Positions 9,485 to 19,237 are shown, counted from the stretch's first letter. The stretch: 64,000 nt of DNA from Pseudomonas mediterranea CFBP 5447 (GCF_000774145.1 NZ_KN322982.1:1-64000), one strand, 5' to 3'. A program made the numbers and translations. Notes: a model not told the origin generated them from the letters alone.

Positions 9485-9560
9485 CTGCAAGTTGCAAGCC
9501 CCAAGCTGCAAGCGGCCTGATCTGCCGCCTGTAGCTTGTAGCTTGCAGCTCATAACTTGT
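9484..9560. repeat. AGCTTGT-type repeat between phaC1 and phaZ
   Basis: GCTGCAAGTTGCAAG, CAAGCTGCAAGCGGC and the inverted GCCGCCTGTAGCTTGTAGC unit fill most of the gap between phaC1 and phaZ. It is the same family as 7066-7148. Being inside the operon, it may form an mRNA hairpin that separates phaC1 and phaZ expression. Confidence 0.7.
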
Positions 9561-9587
9561 CGCTCCCTCTCTCTTAGGGCTTGAAGC

Positions 9588-10445
9588 ATGCCGCAACCGT
9601 ACATCTTCCGTACCGTCGATCTGGATGGCCAGACCTTGCGCACCGCGGTACGCCCAGGCAAGCCTCACTTGACGCCCCTGCTGATCTTCAACGGCATCGG
9701 CGCCAACCTGGAGCTGGTATTCCCGTTCATCGAGGCCCTGGACCCGGACCTGGAAGTCATCGCCTTCGATGTGCCCGGTGTCGGTGGTTCATCGACCCCC
9801 AGCCGCCCCTATCGCTTTCCCGGCCTGGCAAAGCTTGCCGCGCGCATGCTCGATTACCTCGACTACGGGCAGGTCAGCGTGGTCGGCGTGTCGTGGGGCG
9901 GTGCCCTGGCCCAGCAGTTCGCTCACGATTACCCGGAGCGCTGCAAGAAACTGATATTGGCGGCCACGGCAGCAGGAGCGGTAATGGTGCCGGGCAAGCC
10001 GAAAGTCCTGTGGATGATGGCCAGCCCCCGGCGCTACGTGCAGCCCTCCCATGTGTTGCGCATCGCGCCGCTGATCTATGGCGGCTCGTTCCGCCGCGAC
10101 CCGAGCCTGGCGACCAGCCATGCGGCCAGGGTCCGCTCGGCGGGCAAGCTCGGGTATTACTGGCAACTGTTCGCCGGCCTGGGCTGGACCAGTATCCACT
10201 GGTTGCACAAGATCCATCAGCCGACCCTGATCCTGGCCGGCGACGACGATCCGCTGATCCCGTTGATCAACATGCGCATGCTGGCCTGGCGCATTCCCAA
10301 CTCACAGTTGCACATCATCGATGACGGCCACCTCTTCCTGATCACCCGGGCCGAGGCCGTGGCGCCCATCATCATGAAATTCCTGGAAGAGGAACGTCAG
10401 CGTGCGGTCATGCATCCGCGCCCTACGCCGCAGGGTAGCGGCTGA
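9588..10445 (+). CDS. phaZ: Intracellular medium-chain PHA depolymerase
   Basis: Alpha/beta hydrolase of 285 aa that degrades stored PHA on the granule. The lipase box GVSWGG carries the nucleophile Ser102, with the acid at AGDDDPLIP (about residue 221) and His at DDGHLFLI (about 248), as in the characterised P. putida PhaZ. It lies between the two synthases, so synthesis and turnover are cotranscribed. ATG 9588 follows the AGCTTGT repeat. Confidence 0.95.
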   Translation: MPQPYIFRTVDLDGQTLRTAVRPGKPHLTPLLIFNGIGANLELVFPFIEALDPDLEVIAFDVPGVGGSSTPSRPYRFPGLAKLAARMLDYLDYGQVSVVGVSWGGALAQQFAHDYPERCKKLILAATAAGAVMVPGKPKVLWMMASPRRYVQPSHVLRIAPLIYGGSFRRDPSLATSHAARVRSAGKLGYYWQLFAGLGWTSIHWLHKIHQPTLILAGDDDPLIPLINMRMLAWRIPNSQLHIIDDGHLFLITRAEAVAPIIMKFLEEERQRAVMHPRPTPQGSG

Positions 10446-10553
10446 CCGCTTCACGCGCCTGGCAGGGAGCCGGAACGCGCAACTTCCGAAACAGCGACTA
10501 TGTTGTCTGGTTCGGTGTGTTTGTTTTTAGCCTGATGATGAAGGAGTTGATTC

Positions 10554-12236
10554 ATGCGCGACAAACCGGCGAAGGGTTCCACACCCGCCCCTGCCAGCTC
10601 CATCAGTGTGCAAAGTGCGGTCACCGGCCTGCGCGGCAAGGACCTGTTGTCCACCTTGCGCGACGTTGCCGCCTACGGTTTGCGCAACCCGGTGAACAGT
10701 GCCCGCCACGCGCTGAAGTTGGGCGGCCAATTGGGCCGTGTGCTGTTGGGGGAAACCCTGCACCCGACCAATCCCAAGGACAAGCGCTTCGCCGATCCCA
10801 CCTGGGAGCTCAACCCCTTCTACCGTCGCGGCCTGCAGGCCTACCTGGCCTGGCAGAAACAGGTCAGGAGCTGGATCGACGATTGCGACATGACGCCTGA
10901 TGATCATGCACGCGCGCACTTCGCCTTCTCCTTGCTCAACGACGCCATGGCGCCCTCGAACACCTTGCTCAACCCGCTGGCGGTCAAGGAGTTCTTCAAC
11001 TCCGGCGGCACCAGCCTGATCCGCGGCATCAGTCATCTGGTCGACGACCTGCTGCACAACGATGGAATGCCACGGCAGATCACGCCCCATGCCTTCGAGG
11101 TCGGCAAGACCCTGGCAATCACCCCCGGTGCGGTGGTGTTTCGCAATGAACTGCTGGAGCTGATCCAATACCGGCCCATGAGCGAAAAGCAATACGCCAG
11201 GCCGTTGCTGATCGTGCCGCCGCAGATCAACAAGTTCTACGTTTTCGACCTGACCCCTTCCAACAGCGTCGTCCAGTACGCCCTGAAGAATGGCCTGCAG
11301 GTGTTCATCATCAGTTGGCGCAACCCGGACGTGCGCCACCGCGAATGGGGCCTGTCCAGCTACGTGGAGGCCACCGAAGAAGCCATGAACGTCTGCCGGG
11401 CGATCACCGGTGCCCGCGAGGTCAACCTGATGGGCGCCTGTGCCGGCGGCACGACCATCGCTGCCCTGCAGGGCCATCTGCAAGCCAAACGCCAACTGCG
11501 CCGGGTCGCCAGCGCCACGTACCTGGTGAGCCTGCTGGACTGCGAGATCGACAGCGCGGCCACCCTGTTCCTCGACGAACAGGCCCTCGAAGCCGCCAAG
11601 CGCCGCTCCTATCAGAAAGGCATCCTCGACGGCCGAGACATGGCCCGGGTATTCGCCTGGATGCGGCCCAACGACCTGGTGTGGAATTACTTCATCAATA
11701 ACTACCTGCTGGGCAAGGAGCCGCCGGCCTTCGACATCCTCTACTGGAACAACGACTCCACCCGGCTGCCGGCGGCCTATCACGGCGAACTGCTGGACCT
11801 TTTCAAACACAATCCATTGACCCGCCCCGGGGCGCTGGAAGTGTGCGGCACGCCGATCGATCTGCAAAAAGTGACGGTGGACAGTTTCAGCGTGGCCGGC
11901 ATAAACGACCACATTACCCCGTGGGACGCGGTGTATCGGTCGACGCTGCTGTTGGGCGGTGAGCGACGCTTCGTGCTCTCCAACAGCGGCCATATCCAGA
12001 GCATCATCAACCCACCGGGCAACCCCAAGGCCAACTACGTCGAAAACCCGCAACTGAGCGGCGACCCGCGGGCCTGGTACTACGACGGCAAGCACGTCGA
12101 TGGCAGCTGGTGGCCCCAGTGGCTGGAGTGGATCCAGGCGCGCTCCGGTACCCGACGTGAAACCCGGATGGCCCTGGGCAATGCCAAATACCCACCGCTG
12201 GAGGCCGCGCCCGGAACCTATGTACGCGTGCGCTGA
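10554..12236 (+). CDS. phaC2: Class II poly(3-hydroxyalkanoate) polymerase 2
   Basis: Second class II PHA synthase, 560 aa, closely related to PhaC1. Catalytic residues are Cys296 in GACAGG, Asp452 in GINDHITPW and His480 in NSGHIQS. AGGAG stands 7 bases before ATG 10554. The 108-base gap after phaZ is larger than elsewhere in the operon, so a secondary promoter is possible, but I see none I can defend. Confidence 0.97.
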   Translation: MRDKPAKGSTPAPASSISVQSAVTGLRGKDLLSTLRDVAAYGLRNPVNSARHALKLGGQLGRVLLGETLHPTNPKDKRFADPTWELNPFYRRGLQAYLAWQKQVRSWIDDCDMTPDDHARAHFAFSLLNDAMAPSNTLLNPLAVKEFFNSGGTSLIRGISHLVDDLLHNDGMPRQITPHAFEVGKTLAITPGAVVFRNELLELIQYRPMSEKQYARPLLIVPPQINKFYVFDLTPSNSVVQYALKNGLQVFIISWRNPDVRHREWGLSSYVEATEEAMNVCRAITGAREVNLMGACAGGTTIAALQGHLQAKRQLRRVASATYLVSLLDCEIDSAATLFLDEQALEAAKRRSYQKGILDGRDMARVFAWMRPNDLVWNYFINNYLLGKEPPAFDILYWNNDSTRLPAAYHGELLDLFKHNPLTRPGALEVCGTPIDLQKVTVDSFSVAGINDHITPWDAVYRSTLLLGGERRFVLSNSGHIQSIINPPGNPKANYVENPQLSGDPRAWYYDGKHVDGSWWPQWLEWIQARSGTRRETRMALGNAKYPPLEAAPGTYVRVR

Positions 12237-12296
12237 ATCGCTCACTCCACGGTCGAGCCGTCGGCCGTGGCACGACTCCATCATTAAGAAAACCGG

Positions 12297-12917
12297 ATGA
12301 AAACCCGCGACCGCATTCTTGAATGCGCCCTGCATCTGTTCAATGAAAAGGGCGAACCGAACGTCTCCACCCTGGAGATCGCCAACGAAATGGGCATCAG
12401 CCCCGGCAATCTCTATTACCACTTCCATGGCAAGGAACCCCTTGTCCTTGGGCTGTTCGAGCACTTCCAGGCAGAACTGTCACCGCTGCTGGATCCCCCC
12501 GCCGATGCACAACTGGCACCGGAAGATTACTGGCTGTTCCTGCACCTGATCGTCGAACGCCTGGCCCAGTACCGGTTCCTGTTCCAGGACTTGTCGAACC
12601 TGGCCGGGCGCCTGCCGAAACTGGCCAAGGGTATCCGCCAGTTGCTCAATGCCCTGAAGCGGACCCTGGCGTCCCTGCTGGCGCAACTCCAGGCCCAGGG
12701 ATTCCTGGTCAGCGGTACCCAGGCCCTGGGGCAATTGGTGGAACAGATCACCCTGACGTTGCTGTTCTCGCTGGACTACCAGCGGATTCTTGATCGCGAA
12801 GGGGAAGGCCGGCTGGTGGTCTATCAGATCATGATGCTGGTGGCCCCGCATCTGTTGCCCGCGGCCAAGGTGGCGACCGAACGATTGGCGTTGCGGTACC
12901 TGGAAGACCACGAATAA
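12297..12917 (+). CDS. phaD: TetR-family regulator of the pha genes
   Basis: 206-aa TetR-type protein. The N-terminal helix-turn-helix is clear (TRDRILECALHLFNEKGEPN to EMGISPGNLYYHFHGKEPL, residues 2-48), with a larger all-helical ligand/dimer domain behind. In P. putida PhaD activates phaC1 and phaI promoters, probably sensing a fatty-acid-derived CoA ester. It ends the phaC1ZC2D unit; a REP pair and a terminator follow. Confidence 0.93.
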   Translation: MKTRDRILECALHLFNEKGEPNVSTLEIANEMGISPGNLYYHFHGKEPLVLGLFEHFQAELSPLLDPPADAQLAPEDYWLFLHLIVERLAQYRFLFQDLSNLAGRLPKLAKGIRQLLNALKRTLASLLAQLQAQGFLVSGTQALGQLVEQITLTLLFSLDYQRILDREGEGRLVVYQIMMLVAPHLLPAAKVATERLALRYLEDHE

Positions 12918-12925
12918 CCCTGCCC

Positions 12926-13016
12926 CTGTGGGAGCGAGCCTGCTCGCGAAGGCGTTGGGTCAGCAGCATGGAGGTCACTGATGCACCGCTATCGCGAGCA
13001 GGCTCGCTCCCACAAG
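12926..13016. repeat. REP pair between phaD and phaF
   Basis: Inverted copies of the GGGAGCGAGCCTGCTCGC element at 12926-12950 and 12987-13016. They sit at the junction of two convergent operons. Confidence 0.85.
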
Positions 13017-13038
13017 GGCCCTATGACATTCATGAACA

Positions 13039-13070
13039 AAAACGCCCGACCTTCGCAGGCCGGGCGTTTT
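13039..13070. terminator. Bidirectional rho-independent terminator, phaD / phaF
   Basis: Stem AAAACGCCCG (13039-13048) pairs with CGGGCGTTTT (13061-13070) around a 12-base loop. The A-run on one side and T-run on the other allow it to end both phaD (+) and phaF (-) transcripts. It begins 17 bases after the phaF stop codon. Confidence 0.88.
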
Positions 13071-13086
13071 CTTGTGGCCCTGAAAA

Positions 13087-14037
13087 TCAGGACTGACTGG
13101 TAGGCGTCGATGGAGCCGGCGCTGGAGTCGGGGTGGCCACCGGGGTCGGCGCCGATACGGAGTTTGCCGTACTCGTCGGGGTAGCCGGATTTGCGACGGC
13201 TGCCGATGCCTTGGGTGCAGCTGCTTTTGGCGCTGCCGCTTTCTTCACGGCAGGCTTCTTCGCGGCGGCAGGCTTGGCTGCCGCTTTTGCTGCCGGCTTG
13301 GCCGCCGCCTTGACTGCGGGCTTGGCCGCCGGTTTCGCTGCCGGTTTGGCCGCTGCTGGTTTCGCCGCAGCAGGTTTCGCCGCCGCGGTTTTTGCCGCAG
13401 GTTTCGCCGCTGCCTTGGCGGCAGGCTTGGCTGCAGCTTTGGCCGCTACCGGCTTGGCCGCAGCCTTGACTGCAGGCTTGGCCGCAGCGGTTTTTGCCAC
13501 AGGCTTGGCCGTGGCTTTCACCGCAGGTTTGGCAACGGTTTTTGCCGCTGCCTTGACCAATGGCTTGGCTGCTGTTTTGGTGGCCGGCTTGGCCGCTGCA
13601 GTCTTGGCTGCCACCGGTGCGACCTTGGCCCCGGTGAGTTTCTCGATCTGCTTGGTCAGGGTGTCGACCTTGCTGTGCAGTGCCTTGACTTCATTACGGC
13701 TTGGCACGCCCAGGCGGGAGATCGCGCTGTTCAGGCGCTTGTCGAAAGCTCCCTCCAGTTCGTCCCACTTGCCCAGTGCACGATCCTTCACGCCGCTCAT
13801 ACGCGACTTGGCGGACTCGGCAGAGTCCTTCGCGGCATCGACTTGTTTGCCGACCGCTGTCTTGGTGAGTTTTTCGGCCTTCTCGCCGTCCTTAACCAGG
13901 GACTCGAAGAGTTTGCTGCCGTCAGTGTCGATCTTCGAGTACACGCCTAAACCAGCAAGCCAGATTTTGCGGGAATATTTTTCAATCTTCCCGGCCCACG
14001 AGCTGCTTTCTTTTTCGGTTGTTTTTTTGCCAGCCAT
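13087..14037 (-). CDS. phaF: PHA granule-associated protein PhaF (phasin with histone-like tail)
   Basis: 316 aa. Residues 1-135 are a phasin domain that coats PHA granules (KIWLAGLGVYSKIDTDGSKLFESLV, with a leucine-rich coiled coil near 115-135). From about residue 140 to 275 the chain is built of Ala-Ala-Lys-Pro-like repeats, resembling histone H1, that bind DNA. The end is Thr/Pro/Ser-rich. In P. putida PhaF links granules to the nucleoid and helps share them at division. A strong AAGGAG precedes the ATG. It lies 10 bases after phaI and shares its N-terminal half with PhaI. Confidence 0.96.
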   Translation of the reverse strand: MAGKKTTEKESSSWAGKIEKYSRKIWLAGLGVYSKIDTDGSKLFESLVKDGEKAEKLTKTAVGKQVDAAKDSAESAKSRMSGVKDRALGKWDELEGAFDKRLNSAISRLGVPSRNEVKALHSKVDTLTKQIEKLTGAKVAPVAAKTAAAKPATKTAAKPLVKAAAKTVAKPAVKATAKPVAKTAAAKPAVKAAAKPVAAKAAAKPAAKAAAKPAAKTAAAKPAAAKPAAAKPAAKPAAKPAVKAAAKPAAKAAAKPAAAKKPAVKKAAAPKAAAPKASAAVANPATPTSTANSVSAPTPVATPTPAPAPSTPTSQS

Positions 14038-14047
14038 CCCGTTCTCC

Positions 14048-14470
14048 TTAATGTTTACGCGTCACACGTTCGAGCAGTGCCGTCAGCTCATCGAGCTTGG
14101 CAGAGAGTGCCTCAACGTCATGTTTAGACGGAATGCCGATACGATTCAAGGCACTTGCAACACGGGCGTCGAATACCTTCTCGACTTTATCGAGTTGTAC
14201 TTCGACCCGGGCCTTGAACGTATTGACGTCGGCCCTGGCTTCAATCAGTTCGCTGTTGGCCGCTTCAAGTTTTCCGGCAATGTTCTTTTTACCTTTGGTT
14301 TCAACGACTTCACCAGCCCTGACCAACTCCTGGAAGTACTCGCTGCCTTCCTGGCCGACCTTGGTGTAGGCGCCCAGGCCTGCCAGCCAGATCTTGCGCG
14401 CGTATGTTTTCACGCCGCCGAGCGTGGAAGATTCAACGTCGGTTTTTTTCTTCAGAATAACTTTGGCCAT
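14048..14470 (-). CDS. phaI: Phasin PhaI
   Basis: 140-aa phasin, the major small granule-coat protein. Residues KIWLAGLGAYTKVGQEGSEYFQELV match the PhaF N-terminus, and the C-terminus forms a coiled coil (LNRIGIPSKHDVEALSAKLDEL). The start is ATG 14470 (MAKVILKK); a longer frame to 14530 exists but begins with non-family residues. It is first gene of phaI-phaF, transcribed against phaC1ZC2D. Confidence 0.95.
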   Translation of the reverse strand: MAKVILKKKTDVESSTLGGVKTYARKIWLAGLGAYTKVGQEGSEYFQELVRAGEVVETKGKKNIAGKLEAANSELIEARADVNTFKARVEVQLDKVEKVFDARVASALNRIGIPSKHDVEALSAKLDELTALLERVTRKH

Positions 14471-14597
14471 GGTGCACCCCACTGGAAAACAGGTTGGAGG
14501 AACTGCCCGCATGCGGACGGGCTCAGGCACAAAGTAGGGAGAATAATTAGAAACGGCACCCTAACTAGCCACACAAATACTGAAAGCGACAACTTCC

Positions 14598-14689
14598 CTG
14601 TGGGAGCGAGCCTGCTCGCGATGGCGGTGGGTCATCCAATGATGAGTTGACTGTTACGCCGCTATCGCGAGCAGGCTCGCTCCCACAGG
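14598..14689. repeat. REP pair between phaI and the PHA-associated small gene
   Basis: Two inverted copies of the GGGAGCGAGCCTGCTCGC element, with the same spacing pattern as 12926-13016. The remaining 127 bases between it and phaI are AT-richer and should contain the phaI promoter, but no box is clear enough to call. Confidence 0.85.
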
Positions 14690-14713
14690 AGGAGTACCAG
14701 CATGCGTCCGGTG

Positions 14714-14989
14714 TCAGGCCAACGCCTTGTCCAGCGCCTTTTCGATCTCCGTCTTGATCATCCCGCTCATGGCCGACATCAACAGGCCCAGCTTCACGTC
14801 GACGCGGATCAGGTCCTCGCCGACGTCCACCTTGCCCTCTACTCCAGACCCCTTGAACTCCAACGTGTCGCCAACCCACTGCGGCTTCAGGCCATAGCTG
14901 TCGGATAATTTCTGCGCCAACTGGTCGGCCTTCGCGCGGGCCGCTTCCTTGCCCAGGTCATGGGTGCGTTCAACACTGATTTTGGCCAT
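14714..14989 (-). CDS. Polyhydroxyalkanoic-acid-system family protein
   Basis: 91 aa, matching the small family found next to pha genes in pseudomonads (putative PHA-system protein). It begins [21 protein letters not shown] and contains a short beta-rich core ([35 protein letters not shown]), followed by a helix ending DKALA. No catalytic motif is visible and the role is unknown; granule or lipid-related function is inferred only from location. Confidence 0.85.
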   Translation of the reverse strand: MAKISVERTHDLGKEAARAKADQLAQKLSDSYGLKPQWVGDTLEFKGSGVEGKVDVGEDLIRVDVKLGLLMSAMSGMIKTEIEKALDKALA

Positions 14990-15129
14990 TTGCTGACTCC
15001 TGTTATATCGGCAATTGCCCGGACTGCGTCAAAACGTCCCGGCGGTGGTTCATCTTACCTTCAGCCTTGCCAAGACAAAGCCCTCCACCGGGATTAGAAT
15101 GTCCCGCATTCTTTTTTGGTGACAGCGAA

Positions 15130-15900
15130 ATGACTGATCAGCGCAAAGGCAGCGATGCCGAACCCACCACTCACTTCGGCTTCAAGAACGTGCCGGAAAG
15201 CCAGAAGGCGGAAAAAGTCGCTGAGGTTTTCCACTCGGTAGCCGCCAAATATGACTTGATGAACGATCTGCTCTCCGGCGGCATGCACCGCCTCTGGAAG
15301 CGCTTCGCGATCGAATTGTCGGGCGTGCGCAGCGGCAACCGCGTGCTGGACATCGCCGGCGGTACGGGCGACCTGACGAAGAAATTCTCCCACATCGTCG
15401 GACCGACCGGCCATGTGGTGCTCGCCGACATCAACGAGTCCATGCTCAAGGTCGGGCGCGACCGCCTGCTGGACCTGGGTGTCGCCGGCAATGTCGAGTT
15501 CGTCCAGGCCGACGCCGAGAAACTGCCGTTCCCGGACAACCATTTCGATTGCGTGACCATCGCCTTCGGCCTGCGCAACGTCACCCACAAGGAAGACGCC
15601 CTGCGTTCGATGCTGCGGGTGCTCAAGCCCGGTGGCCGCCTGCTGGTGCTGGAGTTCTCCAAGCCTACCAACGCGCTGATGTCCAAGGCCTACGACGCCT
15701 ACTCGTTCGCCTTCATGCCGCTGATGGGCAAGCTGATCACCAATGATGCGGAAAGCTATCGCTACCTGGCCGAATCGATCCGCATGCACCCGGACCAGGA
15801 GACCCTGAAGTCGATGATGGTCGAGGCCGGTTTCGACCGCGTGACCTACCACAACATGACCTCGGGTATCGTGGCCCTGCACCGCGGAATCAAACCCTGA
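15130..15900 (+). CDS. ubiE: Ubiquinone/menaquinone biosynthesis C-methyltransferase
   Basis: SAM-dependent methyltransferase that methylates the ring of the ubiquinone precursor. The SAM-binding motif I is [15 protein letters not shown] (about residues 72-86), with the UbiE signatures [17 protein letters not shown] and [18 protein letters not shown] 15130 gives the standard [18 protein letters not shown] start and 256 aa. It overlaps the ubiJ start by one base (ATG within TGATG), so ubiE-ubiJ-ubiB is a coupled operon. Confidence 0.97.
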   Translation: MTDQRKGSDAEPTTHFGFKNVPESQKAEKVAEVFHSVAAKYDLMNDLLSGGMHRLWKRFAIELSGVRSGNRVLDIAGGTGDLTKKFSHIVGPTGHVVLADINESMLKVGRDRLLDLGVAGNVEFVQADAEKLPFPDNHFDCVTIAFGLRNVTHKEDALRSMLRVLKPGGRLLVLEFSKPTNALMSKAYDAYSFAFMPLMGKLITNDAESYRYLAESIRMHPDQETLKSMMVEAGFDRVTYHNMTSGIVALHRGIKP

Positions 15901-16517
15901 TGTTGTTCGCCGGCCTGCTCGCCAGCGTCGAACTCGGCATCAACCGGGTATTGCGCCTGGACAGCACGGCGCTGGCGCGCCTGGCACATCTGGGCGGCAA
16001 GGTGATTGCCGTCGACTGCCGCAGCCCGGCGCTGCAGTTGTTTATCCTGCCCAGCGACGAAGGCCTGATGCTCGCCTCTCATTGGGAAGCCGAGGCGGAT
16101 TGCACCCTGCGCGCCCCAGCCTCGAGCTTGTTGAACCTGGCCTTGAGCAAGGACAAGACTGCGGTGTTGCACAGCCCCGACGTCGAACTCGAAGGCGACA
16201 GCGGCGTGCTGCTGGACCTCGCGGCCATCCTGCAGGATCTGGAGCTGGATTGGGAATACGAGCTGTCTCGCTGGCTCGGCCCGGTGGCCACCCAGTTGAT
16301 CAGCGGCCATTTGCGCAGTCGTACGCGCTGGTATCGGCAGGGGTTCGCCACCTTGGGGCAGAATCTGAGTGAATATCTGGCCGAAGAATCGCGTACGCTC
16401 GTAGGCAAACGCGAAGCCGAAGCCCGTTTTAGTGAACTGGACCGGATCAAACTCGATCTGGAACGTCTCGAGGCGCGTTTCGAGCGCCTTTTCCGATCCC
16501 TTGAACCCAAGCGATAA
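15900..16517 (+). CDS. ubiJ: Ubiquinone biosynthesis accessory factor UbiJ
   Basis: 205-aa protein with an SCP2-type lipid-binding fold in the first 110 residues and a C-terminal coiled coil (about 165-203, LDRIKLDLERLEARFERLFRS). UbiJ is a scaffold and lipid-binding factor of the Ubi metabolon. The family, the position between ubiE and ubiB, and the overlapping start make the assignment firm even though individual residues are poorly conserved. Confidence 0.92.
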   Translation: MLFAGLLASVELGINRVLRLDSTALARLAHLGGKVIAVDCRSPALQLFILPSDEGLMLASHWEAEADCTLRAPASSLLNLALSKDKTAVLHSPDVELEGDSGVLLDLAAILQDLELDWEYELSRWLGPVATQLISGHLRSRTRWYRQGFATLGQNLSEYLAEESRTLVGKREAEARFSELDRIKLDLERLEARFERLFRSLEPKR

Positions 16518-16520
16518 CGC

Positions 16521-18125
16521 ATGAAGCTGCTTGCCGTCCGCCGTCTGTTGCGCATCCAGCGCGTCGTGATCCGTTACCGCCTCGATGACCTGCTGTTCGC
16601 CCTGCCGTTGCCATGGTTCCTGCTGGCACTGCGCTTTGCGCTGCCGTGGCGCTGGTTCCCCCGGCGAACGCTGGACCTGAGTCGCGGCGCCCGCCTGCGC
16701 CTGGCCTTGCAGGACCTGGGGCCGATCTTCATCAAGTTCGGGCAGATCCTCTCGACCCGCCGCGACCTGTTGCCCGAAGACATCGCCGATGAGTTGATGC
16801 TGCTGCAAGACCGCGTGCCACCGTTCGACTCCAAACTGTCCGTGGCCTTGATCGAGGAACAACTGGGCAGGAAGATCAACGAAGTCTTCAGCCGTTTCGA
16901 TGTCGAACCCCTGGCTTCGGCCTCCGTGGCCCAGGTTCACGCCGCGCAGCTCAAAAGCGGCGAAGAAGTGGTGGTCAAGGTCATTCGCCCGGGCCTCAAG
17001 CCGGTCATCGCCCAGGACCTGGCGTGGCTGTTCATCCTTGCCCGCGCCGCCGAGCGGCTGTCCGCCGATGCACGCCTGCTGCACCCGGTCGACGTGGTGC
17101 TGGATTACGAGAAGACCATCTACGACGAACTCGACCTGCTGCGCGAGGCCGCCAACGCCAGCCAGTTGCGCCGCAACTTCGAAGGCTCGCCGCTGCTGTA
17201 TGTGCCGCAAGTCTACTGGGACTGGTGCCGCCCCAAAGTCCTGGTGATGGAGCGCATCTACGGCATCCAGGTCACCGACCTGGCAACCCTGGCCGACCAG
17301 CGTACCGACATGAAGATGCTCGCCGAGCGCGGCGTGGAAATCTTCTTCACCCAAGTGTTCCGCGACAGCTTCTTCCACGCCGACATGCACCCCGGCAACA
17401 TCTTCGTCAGCACCGTGCAGCCGTGGAGCCCGCAATACATCGCCATCGACTGTGGCATCGTCGGCAGCCTGACGCCCGAAGACCAGGACTACCTGGCCCG
17501 CAACCTGTTCGCGTTCTTCAAGCGCGACTACCGTCGCGTCGCGCAACTGCACATCGATTCGGGCTGGGTACCGGCCGAGACCAAGCTCAACGAATTCGAA
17601 GCGGCGATCCGCACCGTGTGCGAGCCGATCTTCGAAAAACCGTTAAAAGATATTTCCTTCGGCCAGGTGCTGATGCGCCTGTTCCAGACCGCGCGTCGCT
17701 TCAACATGGAGGTTCAGCCGCAGCTGGTGCTGTTGCAGAAGACCCTGCTGAACATCGAGGGCCTGGGCCGCCAGTTGTACCCGGACCTGGACCTGTGGAA
17801 CACCGCCCAGCCCTTCCTCGAACGCTGGATGCGCGAGCGCGTCAGCCCCAAGGCCCTGCTGGGCAACGTGCAGAGCCAGTTCGAGCAGATCCCGCACCTG
17901 GCCAACATGACCCGCGACCTGCTCGAACGCATGTCCCAGCCTCACGCCCAGGACCCCGCTCCGCCATGGAAGCGCCGCAATGACGATTGGTTGCTGCGCC
18001 TGCTCGGCGCCGCGCACCTGGGTGGCGGCGCGGTACTGGCGGCCGGCGGACCGTTGAGCGAACTGGGGCATTGGCCCGCCGCCGTGATGGTGATCGTCGG
18101 TTTGTATCTGGTCGTTCGTCGATAG
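16521..18125 (+). CDS. ubiB: Ubiquinone biosynthesis regulatory kinase-like protein UbiB
   Basis: 534-aa atypical kinase/ATPase of the ABC1/ADCK family needed for ubiquinone synthesis. It has the family KxGQ motif ([19 protein letters not shown], near residue 73), the invariant ATP-site Lys in VVVKVIRPG, and the [10 protein letters not shown] catalytic/metal motif near 287. Two membrane segments close the protein ([15 protein letters not shown] and [15 protein letters not shown]). It starts 3 bases after ubiJ. Confidence 0.97.
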   Translation: MKLLAVRRLLRIQRVVIRYRLDDLLFALPLPWFLLALRFALPWRWFPRRTLDLSRGARLRLALQDLGPIFIKFGQILSTRRDLLPEDIADELMLLQDRVPPFDSKLSVALIEEQLGRKINEVFSRFDVEPLASASVAQVHAAQLKSGEEVVVKVIRPGLKPVIAQDLAWLFILARAAERLSADARLLHPVDVVLDYEKTIYDELDLLREAANASQLRRNFEGSPLLYVPQVYWDWCRPKVLVMERIYGIQVTDLATLADQRTDMKMLAERGVEIFFTQVFRDSFFHADMHPGNIFVSTVQPWSPQYIAIDCGIVGSLTPEDQDYLARNLFAFFKRDYRRVAQLHIDSGWVPAETKLNEFEAAIRTVCEPIFEKPLKDISFGQVLMRLFQTARRFNMEVQPQLVLLQKTLLNIEGLGRQLYPDLDLWNTAQPFLERWMRERVSPKALLGNVQSQFEQIPHLANMTRDLLERMSQPHAQDPAPPWKRRNDDWLLRLLGAAHLGGGAVLAAGGPLSELGHWPAAVMVIVGLYLVVRR

Positions 18126-18206
18126 CCAGCACCGGTTCGCACTGGCACACTGTTTCAACGCTGGGCCCACCGACTCGAGGTGCAAGGCCCATGGTCGGAG
18201 TCGAAG

Positions 18207-18605
18207 ATGAAAAACTGGCAGGACGAAATCAAATGGGACGCTGACGGCCTGGTGCCGGCCATCGCCCAGGATCACAAGACCGGGCGCGTGTTGATGATGG
18301 CTTGGATGAACCGTGAAGCCCTGGCCCTGACAGCCAGCGAGAACCGCGCCATCTATTGGTCACGTTCCCGTGGCAAGCTGTGGCGCAAGGGCGAAGAGTC
18401 CGGCCACGTGCAGCATCTGCATGAAATGCGCCTGGACTGCGACGGCGACGTCATCATCCTGATGGTCGAACAGGTCGGAGAAATCGCCTGTCACACCGGC
18501 CGTCAAAGCTGCTTCTATCGCGTCTTCGAGAACGGCGACTGGAAAACCGTCGATCCGGTGCTCAAGGACCCGCATGCCATTTATTCAGGACATACCCATG
18601 AGTGA
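18207..18605 (+). CDS. hisI: Phosphoribosyl-AMP cyclohydrolase
   Basis: Third step of histidine biosynthesis, opening the adenine ring of phosphoribosyl-AMP. 132 aa, with [21 protein letters not shown], the [15 protein letters not shown] motif, and the zinc ligands in LDCDGD and [12 protein letters not shown] 18207 ([11 protein letters not shown]) is the family start. It overlaps hisE by 8 bases; HisI and HisE are separate genes here, not fused as in enterobacteria. Confidence 0.96.
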   Translation: MKNWQDEIKWDADGLVPAIAQDHKTGRVLMMAWMNREALALTASENRAIYWSRSRGKLWRKGEESGHVQHLHEMRLDCDGDVIILMVEQVGEIACHTGRQSCFYRVFENGDWKTVDPVLKDPHAIYSGHTHE

Positions 18606-18930
18606 TACCCTGACCCGCCTGGCCCAGGTGCTGGAAGAGCGTAAAGGCGCAGCGGCCGACAGTTCCTATGTCGCGAGCCTGTACCACAAGGGCCTGAACA
18701 AGATTCTGGAGAAAGTCGGCGAGGAGTCGGTCGAGACCATCATCGCCGCCAAGGACGCCGCTGTCAGCGGTGACTGCAGCGACGTGATCTACGAGACCGC
18801 CGATCTGTGGTTCCACAGCCTGGTCATGCTGGCCCAACTGGGGCAGCATCCGCAGGCTGTATTGGATGAACTGGACCGTCGCTTCGGTCTGTCCGGGCAC
18901 GTCGAGAAGGCCTCGCGCCCGTCCGCCTGA
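18598..18930 (+). CDS. hisE: Phosphoribosyl-ATP pyrophosphatase
   Basis: Second step of histidine biosynthesis. This 110-aa all-alpha MazG-like enzyme shows [24 protein letters not shown] and the metal-binding EE..E / D pattern in [24 protein letters not shown]. The start ATG 18598 lies inside the end of hisI (8-base overlap), indicating coupled translation. tatA follows 24 bases later. Confidence 0.96.
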   Translation: MSDTLTRLAQVLEERKGAAADSSYVASLYHKGLNKILEKVGEESVETIIAAKDAAVSGDCSDVIYETADLWFHSLVMLAQLGQHPQAVLDELDRRFGLSGHVEKASRPSA

Positions 18931-18954
18931 TCAATTATCGAGAGGAATAGCCAC

Positions 18955-19227
18955 ATGGGTATTTTTGACTGGAAACACTGGATCGTCATCCTGGTTGTCG
19001 TGGTGCTGGTATTCGGGACCAAGAAGTTGAAAAACCTGGGTACCGATGTCGGCGAATCGATCAAGGGCTTTCGCAAGGCCATGAACGACGACGAGAAACC
19101 GGCCGATCCGACGGCAGCTCCTGCCCAGCCTGCGCAACCGGCCCCACCCGTACAGCCGGTGAGTACGCCGCACACCATCGACGCGCAAGCACAGAAAGTC
19201 GAAGAGCCGACCCGCAAAGACTCGTGA
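18955..19227 (+). CDS. tatA: Sec-independent protein translocase subunit TatA
   Basis: 90 aa. A single N-terminal membrane helix (residues 5-20, [17 protein letters not shown]) ends at the [10 protein letters not shown] hinge, followed by an amphipathic helix and a Pro/Ala-rich cytoplasmic tail. TatA multimers form the pathway for folded proteins exported with twin-arginine signals. It has a good ribosome-binding site (GAGAGGAAT) and begins tatABC. Confidence 0.96.
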   Translation: MGIFDWKHWIVILVVVVLVFGTKKLKNLGTDVGESIKGFRKAMNDDEKPADPTAAPAQPAQPAPPVQPVSTPHTIDAQAQKVEEPTRKDS

Positions 19228-19237
19228 GCACTGACTA

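Noticed and set aside
10527..12464. 645-aa open frame on the - strand opposite phaC2
   Set aside because: Shadow of phaC2 and phaD. No recognisable domain.
13133..14650. 505-aa open frame on the + strand across phaF and phaI
   Set aside because: Produced by the repetitive Ala/Lys/Pro codons of phaF read backwards; the predicted product is a low-complexity Ala/Gly/Leu chain. phaF and phaI are certain.
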